A DNA stretch of 64,000 bases from Pseudomonadota bacterium (GTDB taxonomy: Bacteria; Pseudomonadota; Gammaproteobacteria; Burkholderiales; Rhodocyclaceae). How positions within the stretch are numbered: position 1 is the stretch's first letter; the number at the start of each line of letters is the position of its first letter. Below are positions 56,779-64,000 of this stretch, piece by piece. Below the pieces are notes generated by a model. The model did not search any database. It saw only the letters and a program-made list of their open reading frames with translations, and was not told the DNA's origin. The DNA lies in the NCBI GenBank assembly GCA_018262195.1, contig JAGTRS010000006.1:124001-188000 (forward strand). Reading direction: 5' to 3'. The position numbers were made by a program, and so were the translations under genes.

Positions 56779-57648
56779 TCAAGCGGCAGCCGGCAACTTT
56801 TGCAACAGTGCCAGAACGCGGGCAACCTGATCGCGCAGTTCGCGACGATCGACAATCATGTCGATGGCGCCCTTCTCGAGCAGAAATTCGGAGCGCTGGA
56901 AACCTTCCGGAAGCGTTTCGCGCACGGTCTGCTCGATCACACGCGGGCCGGCAAAGCCGATCAGCGCCTTCGGTTCGGCAATCACCACATCGCCGACGAA
57001 GGCGAAGGAGGCGGAAACACCACCCATGGTCGGATCAGTCAGAATGGAGATGAATGGCAGGCCGGCTTCGGAGAGTTTGGTCAGCGAGGCGGTCGTCTTG
57101 GCCATCTGCATCAACGAAAACAGACCTTCCTGCATCCGCGCCCCACCGGAAGCGGTGATGCAGATGAAGGGCATTTTCTGTTCGACCGCAGCCTGCACAC
57201 CACGTACAAAACGCTCGCCGAGCACGGACCCCATCGAGCCACCCATGAAGTCGAACTCAAAAGCTGCTGCGACAACCGGTATGGTCTTGATGGCGCCTTG
57301 CAGGACCACCAGCGAATCGCTCTCGCCAGTGGACTCATTGGCCTCCATCAGGCGGTCCGGGTACTTCTTGGAATCCTTGAATTTCAGGCTATCGACCGGC
57401 AGAACCTCGGCGCCAATTTCGAAACGACCTTCCGAATCGAGCAGCAGATCAAGCCGCTGGCGTGAGTTAACACGATTATGGTGGCCACACTTGGGGCAAA
57501 CCTGCAGGTTGTTTTCCAGATCGGTGGCGTAGAGAACGGCTTCACAGGACGGACACTTGCTCCACAAACCTTCCGGCAGGTTGCCGCGACGCTGGGGGCC
57601 TTGTTCGCGCTTGATCTTCGGGGGTAGCAGTTTGGTCAGCCAACTCAT
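56779..57648 (-). CDS. accD: Acetyl-CoA carboxylase carboxyltransferase beta subunit
   Basis: 289 residues. N-terminal zinc ribbon [23 protein letters not shown], then the crotonase-fold core with [40 protein letters not shown] and [20 protein letters not shown]. With AccA it makes malonyl-CoA for fatty-acid synthesis. ATGA overlap with trpA. Confidence 0.97.
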   Translation of the reverse strand: MSWLTKLLPPKIKREQGPQRRGNLPEGLWSKCPSCEAVLYATDLENNLQVCPKCGHHNRVNSRQRLDLLLDSEGRFEIGAEVLPVDSLKFKDSKKYPDRLMEANESTGESDSLVVLQGAIKTIPVVAAAFEFDFMGGSMGSVLGERFVRGVQAAVEQKMPFICITASGGARMQEGLFSLMQMAKTTASLTKLSEAGLPFISILTDPTMGGVSASFAFVGDVVIAEPKALIGFAGPRVIEQTVRETLPEGFQRSEFLLEKGAIDMIVDRRELRDQVARVLALLQKLPAAA

Positions 57649-58451
57649 TTTTTCACCTCATCGACACCACGGCGAATGTCTGCGACCAGTGTTTTAACAT
57701 TAGCGCAGGCTGTTTCAACCGTCGATTTTTCAATTTCTTCGATAATCCGGCTACCGACAACAACTGCATCGGCAATGCCAGCGATGCGTGCTGCGGTTGC
57801 CGCATCGCGGATACCAAAACCAACACCAACCGGCAGGCCGGTCTTTTCGCGGATTAGCGGCAAGCGTTCGGCCACCGCTTCGACATTCAGCGCACCGGAA
57901 CCGGTCACGCCAGCCAGCGACACGTAATAGACGTAACCACTGGCAATTTCGGCAACATGCGCGATGCGCTCGGCCGATGAGGTCGGTGCCAGCAGGAAAA
58001 TCGGATCCATCCCCTGCGCCTTCATGGCAGCACCGAAGGCTGCCGCCTCTTCCGGCGGGTAGTCGACGACCAGCACGCCATCGACACCAGCCTGAGCAGC
58101 GGCGGCGGCGAACTTCTCCAGGCCCATCGATTCGATCGGGTTGGCGTAACCCATCAACACAACGGGGGTCTTGCCATCGGTCTTGCGAAACTCAACCACG
58201 AGTTGCAGCACCTTACGCAGCGTCATCCCCTTGGCCAGTGCGCGCTCGGAAGCACGCTGAATGGTCGGGCCATCGGCCATCGGATCGGAGAACGGGACAC
58301 CCAGTTCGATGACATCAGCACCGGCCTCAACCAGTGTGTGCATCAGCGGCAGGGTCAAGGCGACATCCGGATCGCCAGCCGTGATGAAGGGAATCAGCGC
58401 CTTGCGGCCTTCGCCATTGAGGCGGTCAAAAGCGGACTTGATGCGCGACAT
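57645..58451 (-). CDS. trpA: Tryptophan synthase alpha chain
   Basis: 268 residues, TIM barrel. [20 protein letters not shown], catalytic Glu in [18 protein letters not shown], and [20 protein letters not shown]. It cleaves indole-glycerol phosphate to indole and passes it to TrpB. TGATG overlap with trpB. Confidence 0.97.
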   Translation of the reverse strand: MSRIKSAFDRLNGEGRKALIPFITAGDPDVALTLPLMHTLVEAGADVIELGVPFSDPMADGPTIQRASERALAKGMTLRKVLQLVVEFRKTDGKTPVVLMGYANPIESMGLEKFAAAAAQAGVDGVLVVDYPPEEAAAFGAAMKAQGMDPIFLLAPTSSAERIAHVAEIASGYVYYVSLAGVTGSGALNVEAVAERLPLIREKTGLPVGVGFGIRDAATAARIAGIADAVVVGSRIIEEIEKSTVETACANVKTLVADIRRGVDEVKK

Positions 58452-59650
58452 CAGAAAACGATCCCGGATTTTTCGGCCACGGTGTGCATGTCCTTGTCAC
58501 CCCGACCGGAGAGGTTGACCAGCAAAATCTTGTCCTTGGCCAGCGTCGGCGCCAGCTTGGCGGCATAGGCCAGCGCGTGGCTGGATTCGAGCGCCGGGAT
58601 GATGCCTTCGATGCGGCACAGGGTATGGAAGGCTGCCAGCGCTTCGCTGTCGGTGACCGGCTGGTACTCAGCACGACCCAAATCCTTCAACCAGGCGTGT
58701 TCCGGGCCGACGCCCGGGTAATCGAGTCCGGCCGACACCGAATGCGTCTCGATGATCTGGCCATCTTCATCCTGCAGCAGATAGGTGCGGTTGCCGTGCA
58801 GTACGCCGGGGACACCCGCCGTCAGCGAGGCTGAGTGGCGACCGGTTTCCATGCCGTCACCAGCGGCTTCGACGCCGATCAGACGAACGCCTTCAACGTT
58901 GATGTACGGGTAGAAGATGCCCATGGCGTTGGAACCACCACCGACGCAGGCAATGACTGCATCCGGCTGACGGCCGGTCATTTCCGGCATCTGGACCAAA
59001 CATTCCTCGCCGATGATCTTCTGGAAATCGCGAACCAGCATCGGGTACGGGTGCGGACCAGCCACCGTGCCGATGATGTAGAAGGTATTGTGGATGTTGG
59101 TCACCCAGTCGCGCATCGCTTCGTTCAACGCATCCTTCAGCGTCTTCGAACCGGATTCAACCGGCACGACGGTGGCGCCGAGCAATTTCATGCGATAGAC
59201 GTTGGCGGCCTGGCGCTTGACATCCTCGCTGCCCATATAGACCACGCATTCCATGCCGTAGCGTGCAGCCACGGTAGCCGTCGCCACGCCATGCTGGCCG
59301 GCGCCGGTTTCGGCGATGACACGCGGCTTGCCCATGCGTTTGGCGAGCATGGCCTGGCCGATGCAGTTATTCACCTTGTGGGCACCGGTATGGTTCAGAT
59401 CTTCGCGTTTCAGGTAAATCTGCGCGCCACCGAGCATTTCCGACCAGCGCTTGGCGTGGTAAATCGGCGATGGCCGGCCGACGAAATGCTTCAACTCGTA
59501 TTCGTATTCGGCCCGAAAGGCCGGATCGGCCTGCGCTGCCGCGTAGGCCGCCTTCAGTTCATCAAGCGCGCCAAACAGCGTCTCGGCCACGAAAACGCCA
59601 CCGTAAGGTCCAAAATGCCCCTTGGCGTCGGGGAAGTTATATTGACTCAT
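58451..59650 (-). CDS. trpB: Tryptophan synthase beta chain
   Basis: 399 residues. PLP-Lys in [60 protein letters not shown]. It condenses indole with serine. Its start overlaps the trpF end by 14 nt. No trp leader peptide or attenuator is visible at this operon. Confidence 0.98.
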   Translation of the reverse strand: MSQYNFPDAKGHFGPYGGVFVAETLFGALDELKAAYAAAQADPAFRAEYEYELKHFVGRPSPIYHAKRWSEMLGGAQIYLKREDLNHTGAHKVNNCIGQAMLAKRMGKPRVIAETGAGQHGVATATVAARYGMECVVYMGSEDVKRQAANVYRMKLLGATVVPVESGSKTLKDALNEAMRDWVTNIHNTFYIIGTVAGPHPYPMLVRDFQKIIGEECLVQMPEMTGRQPDAVIACVGGGSNAMGIFYPYINVEGVRLIGVEAAGDGMETGRHSASLTAGVPGVLHGNRTYLLQDEDGQIIETHSVSAGLDYPGVGPEHAWLKDLGRAEYQPVTDSEALAAFHTLCRIEGIIPALESSHALAYAAKLAPTLAKDKILLVNLSGRGDKDMHTVAEKSGIVF

Positions 59651-60263
59651 CAGCTTTCCGTACTGCCGCCACGAAGGCAGCGATTTTCGAGTGATCCTTG
59701 ATTCCCTTGCTCATTTCGACCCCGGAAGAGACATCGACCGCCACCGGGCGCACGCGCCGCACGGCATCACCGACATTTTCCGCAGTCAAACCACCTGAAA
59801 GAACCAGATAGCCGGGCAGGTCAGGCGGAATCAGCGTCCAATCAAATACATGGCCACCGCCACCGTACCCCTCGACAAAGGCATCCAGCAGAAGGCCCCG
59901 GGCTTCGGGGAACGAGCTGGCGAATTCTACCAGATCGAGCCCCGGCCTCACCCGTGCCGCCCGTAGATAGGGCCGCGCGAACCGGCGACAATACGCCGCA
60001 TCTTCGTCACCGTGAAACTGCAAGACGTTGATAGGCAGGGCATCGCAGGCAGCCTGAACAAGCTTGGGCGTTTCATTGACGAACAGGCCGACGACATCGA
60101 CGAACGGCGGGATTCGCTTGACCAGCTCAGCTGCCCGCTGCGGCGTCACATAGCGCGGGCTAGGTGGATAAAAGACAAAACCGATCGCATCGGCACCTGC
60201 GGCCACCGCCGCATCGACATCCTCTTCGCGAGTCAGTCCACAAATCTTGATTCGGGTCTTCAT
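59637..60263 (-). CDS. trpF: Phosphoribosylanthranilate isomerase
   Basis: 208 residues. [20 protein letters not shown] with the catalytic Cys, [28 protein letters not shown], and [20 protein letters not shown]. It isomerises PRA in tryptophan synthesis. ATGA overlap with truA. The rest of the trp pathway (trpE, G, D, C) is not here. Confidence 0.96.
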   Translation of the reverse strand: MKTRIKICGLTREEDVDAAVAAGADAIGFVFYPPSPRYVTPQRAAELVKRIPPFVDVVGLFVNETPKLVQAACDALPINVLQFHGDEDAAYCRRFARPYLRAARVRPGLDLVEFASSFPEARGLLLDAFVEGYGGGGHVFDWTLIPPDLPGYLVLSGGLTAENVGDAVRRVRPVAVDVSSGVEMSKGIKDHSKIAAFVAAVRKADESI

Positions 60264-61048
60264 TTCAACATTCCGTCGAGGAAGTCGTCATCGGGATCAG
60301 GCAATCCCCAATGCGGCTCGTAAACCGGGCCGCGAAAATACAGGCCATCGGGCGAAAAAGTCGGCGCCGCCAGCTTGCGATCCTTCATTTGCAACAATTC
60401 ATCGACCCAGCCTGGTGGCTGCGTCCCCTTGCCGATATGGACCAGCGTGCCAACCAGATTGCGCACCATGTGATGCAGGAAGGCGCTGGCCTCGAAATCA
60501 AAAACAAACATGTTGCCGCATTGACGCACCTCTGCACGAGACATGGTCTTGATCGGCGACTTGGCCTGACAATCTGCAGCCCGGAAGGCAGAAAAATCGT
60601 GCTCACCAAGCAATCGTGCGCTGGCCGCCTGCATCACAGCCAAATCCAGCGGCCAGTGAAACCAGCCCACTCGCCCTTGCCACAAGCCGGGACGCTGCGG
60701 ACGGTTGAGCAGCAGATAGCGATAGCGCCGGCCTCGGGCACTGAAACGGGCGTGAAATTCTGCAGCCACCGGCTGCGCCCAACGCACAGCCACACCTTCC
60801 GGCAAATGCGAATTGACGCCACGAACCCAGGCGGTCAGCGGACGCTCAACCAAAGTATCGAAATGGACAACCTGATGCGTTGCATGCACTCCGGCATCGG
60901 TTCGACCCGCACAGAGCACCCCGAGCGGCACACCAGCAATTTCGCGCAAGGCTGCCTCCAGTGCGTCCTGTACCGTTCCGCCACCAGCCTGACTCTGCCA
61001 GCCATGAAAAGCGGTACCGCAGTATTCAATCCCCAGCGCAACTCTCAA
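60260..61048 (-). CDS. truA: tRNA pseudouridine(38-40) synthase
   Basis: 262 residues. VALGIEYCGTAFHGWQSQ, catalytic Asp in CAGRTDAGVHATHQVVHFDT, and FEASAFLHHMVRNLVGTLVH. It modifies the tRNA anticodon stem. The start is TTG, overlapping the previous stop as TTGA, the same rare arrangement as lpxH in this window. Confidence 0.95.
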   Translation of the reverse strand: MRVALGIEYCGTAFHGWQSQAGGGTVQDALEAALREIAGVPLGVLCAGRTDAGVHATHQVVHFDTLVERPLTAWVRGVNSHLPEGVAVRWAQPVAAEFHARFSARGRRYRYLLLNRPQRPGLWQGRVGWFHWPLDLAVMQAASARLLGEHDFSAFRAADCQAKSPIKTMSRAEVRQCGNMFVFDFEASAFLHHMVRNLVGTLVHIGKGTQPPGWVDELLQMKDRKLAAPTFSPDGLYFRGPVYEPHWGLPDPDDDFLDGMLK

Positions 61049-61689
61049 AACAACACCGCTCCCATCAAGCTGATACCCGCCAATACAACCACCAGAGTGT
61101 CGCTGCCCGTCCAGGGCAATACTTCCAGATGGAGCACCTCAGAACCGCCCGGCAATACAGGATCAACCGCCAGCATTTGCCGCCACGCCCCCGTTTCGGG
61201 AATCGTTTGCAGATTTTCGAGGACCAGAGACAAACGCACTACCAAGCGCTCGATATCCAGACCCAGAACACGAAATGGTCTTAGCAAGGTCCATAGACCA
61301 CCAACCATTCCCTCATGGCCGACTTTTACAAAAAGCCAGGCCAAGCATGCCAGCATGGCAAGCAGTCGGGCGGCCTGCAAGGTGGCGTCAGCGATACCCT
61401 CATAGGTTGGCGCCCACGGCCAGTCCTGCCATGCCTCACCCGGGGTGTTGTAGGCCAGAATCAGCCACAGCGTCAGCAGCAACCAGCGAGCCCTACGCAC
61501 ATAGGCCAACCAGCGACCCGACGAAGGCGGCGCCAGAACAAAAACACCGAGCAACAAGGTCACCAAACCGGTGTATCCGACAAACTGCACGCCCAGAACG
61601 GCAGCCAGCCAGACGATCAATGCACAAGCAGGATGCAAACCGGGCTCCCAAAATGCACACAGCCCCTTGCGGGGCCATGTGCCGATCAC
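61045..61689 (-). CDS. EcfT/CbiQ-like membrane protein
   Basis: 214 residues with about five hydrophobic segments (ALIVWLAAVLGVQFVGYTGL, ARWLLLTLWLILAY, LLAMLACLAWLFVKVG). The cytoplasmic helix LLRPFRVLGLDIERLVVRLS resembles the coupling helix of EcfT/CbiQ transporters. No ECF ATPase or S-component is in the window, so transport is not established. The start is GTG at 61689; no ATG is available. It lies between fimV and truA. Confidence 0.6.
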   Translation of the reverse strand: MIGTWPRKGLCAFWEPGLHPACALIVWLAAVLGVQFVGYTGLVTLLLGVFVLAPPSSGRWLAYVRRARWLLLTLWLILAYNTPGEAWQDWPWAPTYEGIADATLQAARLLAMLACLAWLFVKVGHEGMVGGLWTLLRPFRVLGLDIERLVVRLSLVLENLQTIPETGAWRQMLAVDPVLPGGSEVLHLEVLPWTGSDTLVVVLAGISLMGAVLF

Positions 61690-61700
61690 AAGCCTGAATT

Positions 61701-64000
61701 CTACCCGCCTATTCGAGCGAGTATCGTACGTGCCTGCTCAACCAGATCAACCGAGCCTTCGCCAACCACTTCCTGCAGAAGTTCGCGAGCGCCTTCGAGG
61801 TCGCCCATTTCTTCATAGGCCTTGGCCAGATCAAGCTTGGTATTTACCTCTTCCCACTGGGCATCATGGCTTGCCACATCCGCACTCGGAGCCTCCGCGA
61901 TGGCGGGGACTTCGGCCGGTGCAACCGTGGCTTCAGCAGGTTCGGCCGCCAAATCGAGGTTGATTGACCCAATATCGAACTCGGGCGGAATCATTGGCTG
62001 GCCGAGGAACATGGAATCGGTCAACTTGACGTCAAACTCGAGGGAGTCGGCATCGACCGCACCCACGTTGACCTGTGTCTCTGACAGCCTCGAATTATCA
62101 CCATCTTCGCCAAAACTCAGGATATTGGAGCTCAGCAGCGAATCCGTTCCAGCCATCGGGTTGACAATCGTCTGGGCCATCAGCGAGTCGGTATCTACGG
62201 AACCGCCATTGACTGACGGAGCTTCGGTCGAATCCTGGTCGTTCATCGTGATACCAGGCTCACCTTCTGCGCCAACCCAGGTACCCAGGCCAACATCAAG
62301 GTCTGCGTTGGTATCAGCGGCCGACGGCATCACCAAGGTTCCTTCCGGAGAAAAGTCCGGGGTCGAGGCAGTAGCTTGCTCAGGCTCCAGCAACGGCTGC
62401 GCGGCAACATCAAGGTCAAAATCCACCCCTGCCGCGAGATCACCGAAGACACCCTGGTCATTGACGACCGTCGCGACAATCTCCTGCTCCTGCACCTGGT
62501 TGCCAAGGTCGAAATCAAGCGCGTTGGACTCAATGCTTGCGGGCGCTTCAAGATCCGCATCTTCGGGCAAGGCCTCGGTCGCGCTCTTGATCTCGGGAGC
62601 AATCGTCTGTTCGCCAAGATCAAAATCGAGCGTCATGGCATCAGAACTCAATGCCATCTCATCAACCGCGGGAACTTCTTCAGCTTGCGGCTCCTGAGCC
62701 TCAGTCTCCTTCGGCAGGACCATCGTATCCCGCTCGAAACCATCGGACAGCGCGATTTCCGGTAGCGGTTCAGGCTCTCCTGCGAGCGGCGGCAGTTCTT
62801 CCGGCACTTCGTCCGGCAACTCCAGCGCCACAACGGAGGCGGCTACCAGCGTTGCGGCAGCACTATCCGACGCACGCGAACCGGAATACAGTGGATTATT
62901 TGGATCAAGACCGACGCCCAAAGCGGCAACCTTTTCCCAGTCAGGGCCAACACCGGCAGTCTGCGCATACAATTCGCTGGCCAGGGTTTCAAACTGTTTC
63001 AGGCTGCGCCGGTTGGCGTAGATCTCAAGCAATTTGGCGTGAATAGCGGTCCGCTGCGGATCCTTCTGCAGCGCCTCGAGAAGAATTTCTTCCGCCTGGG
63101 TATCGCGACCATACGCCATATAGACGTCTGCCTCGGCCACTGGATCGACTTCATCGGTGTCGATGGTTCCCGGACCCGTCTGGCTGAATTCGCCAGTTTG
63201 CGGCGGTGTATTCCCCGTATCGACACTCTGCCCACCGGTCATCCGGAAGACGGAATTGGGGCCAAGACTGGATGGCATCGGCGCAGCCGTCGTTTCCAAC
63301 GCTGAACTCTGCGAACGACGGCGCCTGAGCAGGAAATAGCCAGCCAGCAAGGCCAGAATACCGCCACCAGCAACAAGAGGAAGCGGATCGTCAAGCAACG
63401 ATTCCTCGGCGACCGGCGCAGGTACTGGCGCAGGCGGCGGAGTCACCACCTTCGGCTTCTCGTCAGCCTTGGGTGCTTCTGGCGGCTTCGGCGGCTCCAC
63501 CGGTTTGACCGGTTCGACAGGCTTGGCCTCTTCGACCACCTTTGGCGGCTCGACAGGCTTTGGAGGCTCCTCAACCTTGGGTGCCGGCTTGGCTGCCTCG
63601 GCTGGCTTCGGCGGTTCAACAGGCTTGGCTGCCTCAGGCGCCTTGGGTTCTTCCTTCTTGACTGGCGGCTGTTGAAGTTCAGCCAGCTTCTGATTCTTCA
63701 TTTCCAAGAGCTTCTGCAGCTCATTGACATTCTTTTCAAGCGTCGCCATCCGATCCTGCGCTTCCTTGAGCGCCTTATCCTTGGCTACCTGATCTGCAAC
63801 TTCAGCCGCCTTCGCTGCGGCCGCTCCCTTGGCAGCAGCATCGGTACGTGCCACCTTGACCTGATCCTTGGACTGCTCGGCAGGCGCGGCCTTTTCTTCT
63901 ACCTTGGCAGTAATCTTGCCGGAACTGACCTGGGCGCCAGCGCTTTCATCCTTGGCTGGCGTCTTGGCGGTGGATGCTGCCAGCTTCTGGCGATAGGCAT
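61701..64000 (-). CDS. fimV: Pilus assembly/polar hub protein FimV (C-terminal part)
   Basis: The frame is open to the right edge, beyond the track's internal GTG start; at least 766 codons are visible, starting AYRQKLAASTAKTPAK. A coiled coil (ALKEAQDRMATLEKNVNELQ) and a Pro/Lys/Glu-rich linker (PVEPPKPAE-type repeats) precede one membrane helix (PLVAGGGILALLAGYFLLRR). The cytoplasmic part is acidic, with TPR-like AEADVYMAYGRDTQAEEILL and the conserved FimV C-terminal domain (LAKAYEEMGDLEGARELLQE). FimV organises type IV pili and polar signalling. The N-terminal LysM domain would lie outside the window. Confidence 0.9.
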   Translation of the reverse strand, partial: AYRQKLAASTAKTPAKDESAGAQVSSGKITAKVEEKAAPAEQSKDQVKVARTDAAAKGAAAAKAAEVADQVAKDKALKEAQDRMATLEKNVNELQKLLEMKNQKLAELQQPPVKKEEPKAPEAAKPVEPPKPAEAAKPAPKVEEPPKPVEPPKVVEEAKPVEPVKPVEPPKPPEAPKADEKPKVVTPPPAPVPAPVAEESLLDDPLPLVAGGGILALLAGYFLLRRRRSQSSALETTAAPMPSSLGPNSVFRMTGGQSVDTGNTPPQTGEFSQTGPGTIDTDEVDPVAEADVYMAYGRDTQAEEILLEALQKDPQRTAIHAKLLEIYANRRSLKQFETLASELYAQTAGVGPDWEKVAALGVGLDPNNPLYSGSRASDSAAATLVAASVVALELPDEVPEELPPLAGEPEPLPEIALSDGFERDTMVLPKETEAQEPQAEEVPAVDEMALSSDAMTLDFDLGEQTIAPEIKSATEALPEDADLEAPASIESNALDFDLGNQVQEQEIVATVVNDQGVFGDLAAGVDFDLDVAAQPLLEPEQATASTPDFSPEGTLVMPSAADTNADLDVGLGTWVGAEGEPGITMNDQDSTEAPSVNGGSVDTDSLMAQTIVNPMAGTDSLLSSNILSFGEDGDNSRLSETQVNVGAVDADSLEFDVKLTDSMFLGQPMIPPEFDIGSINLDLAAEPAEATVAPAEVPAIAEAPSADVASHDAQWEEVNTKLDLAKAYEEMGDLEGARELLQEVVGEGSVDLVEQARTILARIGG

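Noticed and set aside
63400-63690. Repetitive Pro/Lys/Ala stretches in fimV (and in the DedD-like linker) as a possible CRISPR or tandem repeat array
   Set aside because: Imperfect low-complexity coding repeats in frame; no regular repeat-spacer pattern.

Overview
The window looks like chromosome of a betaproteobacterium close to Dechloromonas/Azonexus (Rhodocyclales). This is inferred from high GC, betaproteobacterial gene orders (bamE/fur divergent pair; recN-nadK-hrcA-hemH; grpE-dnaK-dnaJ; truA-trpF-trpB-trpA-accD-folC-SPOR-cvpA-purF-metZ) and protein flavour. No database was searched. It is gene-dense and mostly core. I saw no rRNA, tRNA, insertion sequence, integrase, prophage or CRISPR array.

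Layout. 1-5.2 kb (minus): start of carB, carA, a hybrid sensor kinase, dapB, bamE. 5.3-6.4 kb (plus): fur and a UPF0016 cation transporter. 6.4-9 kb (minus): recN and nadK. 9-14.4 kb (plus): hrcA, hemH, trxC, a Ca-binding-like hypothetical protein, and a chemoreceptor with a c-type haem motif. 14.5-15.8 kb (minus): a Ser/Thr kinase fused to a cyclic-nucleotide-binding-like domain. 16-19.8 kb (plus): grpE-dnaK-dnaJ with sigma-32-type promoters. 20-22.5 kb (plus): two paralogous amino-acid-type binding proteins without transporter partners. 22.6-24 kb (minus): cysS. 24-30.7 kb (plus): a packed run with a TPR/NTF2-like protein, an L,D-transpeptidase with the same C-terminal fold, ppiA, ppiB, lpxH, recQ and a membrane protein. 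31.2-32.8 kb (minus): an AlkK-like acyl-CoA ligase.

32.9-49.9 kb is a complete-looking MSHA type IV pilus locus in two minus-strand operons, mshE-G-F-B-A-C-D-O-P and mshI1-I2-J-K-L-M-N. The adhesin-like mshQ lies between them on the opposite strand. This differs from the textbook Vibrio/Shewanella order (I-J-K-L-M-N-E-G-F-B-A-C-D-O-P-Q). MshE carries two c-di-GMP-binding MshEN motifs, so pilus activity is probably tied to c-di-GMP. 50-51.2 kb: rhlE. 51.4-64 kb (minus): metZ, purF, cvpA, a SPOR protein, folC, accD, trpA, trpB, trpF, truA, an EcfT-like protein and the 3' part of fimV.

The most unusual signals are regulatory. Several genes (carA, trxC, the acyl-CoA ligase, mshE, rhlE) have long perfect inverted repeats in their leaders, often covering the ribosome-binding site. 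The mshE leader is the most elaborate, and a 12-nt motif next to its start also precedes mshI1, the head of the second pilus operon. Other points of interest are a 12-G tract in dnaJ, an 8-C tract directly after the mshE start codon, and a TTG-started carA whose start codon lies inside a 13-bp hairpin with a GNRA loop.

Many starts in the supplied ORF track are GTG or TTG extensions; I moved starts where an ATG with a Shine-Dalgarno or a stop/start overlap was better.
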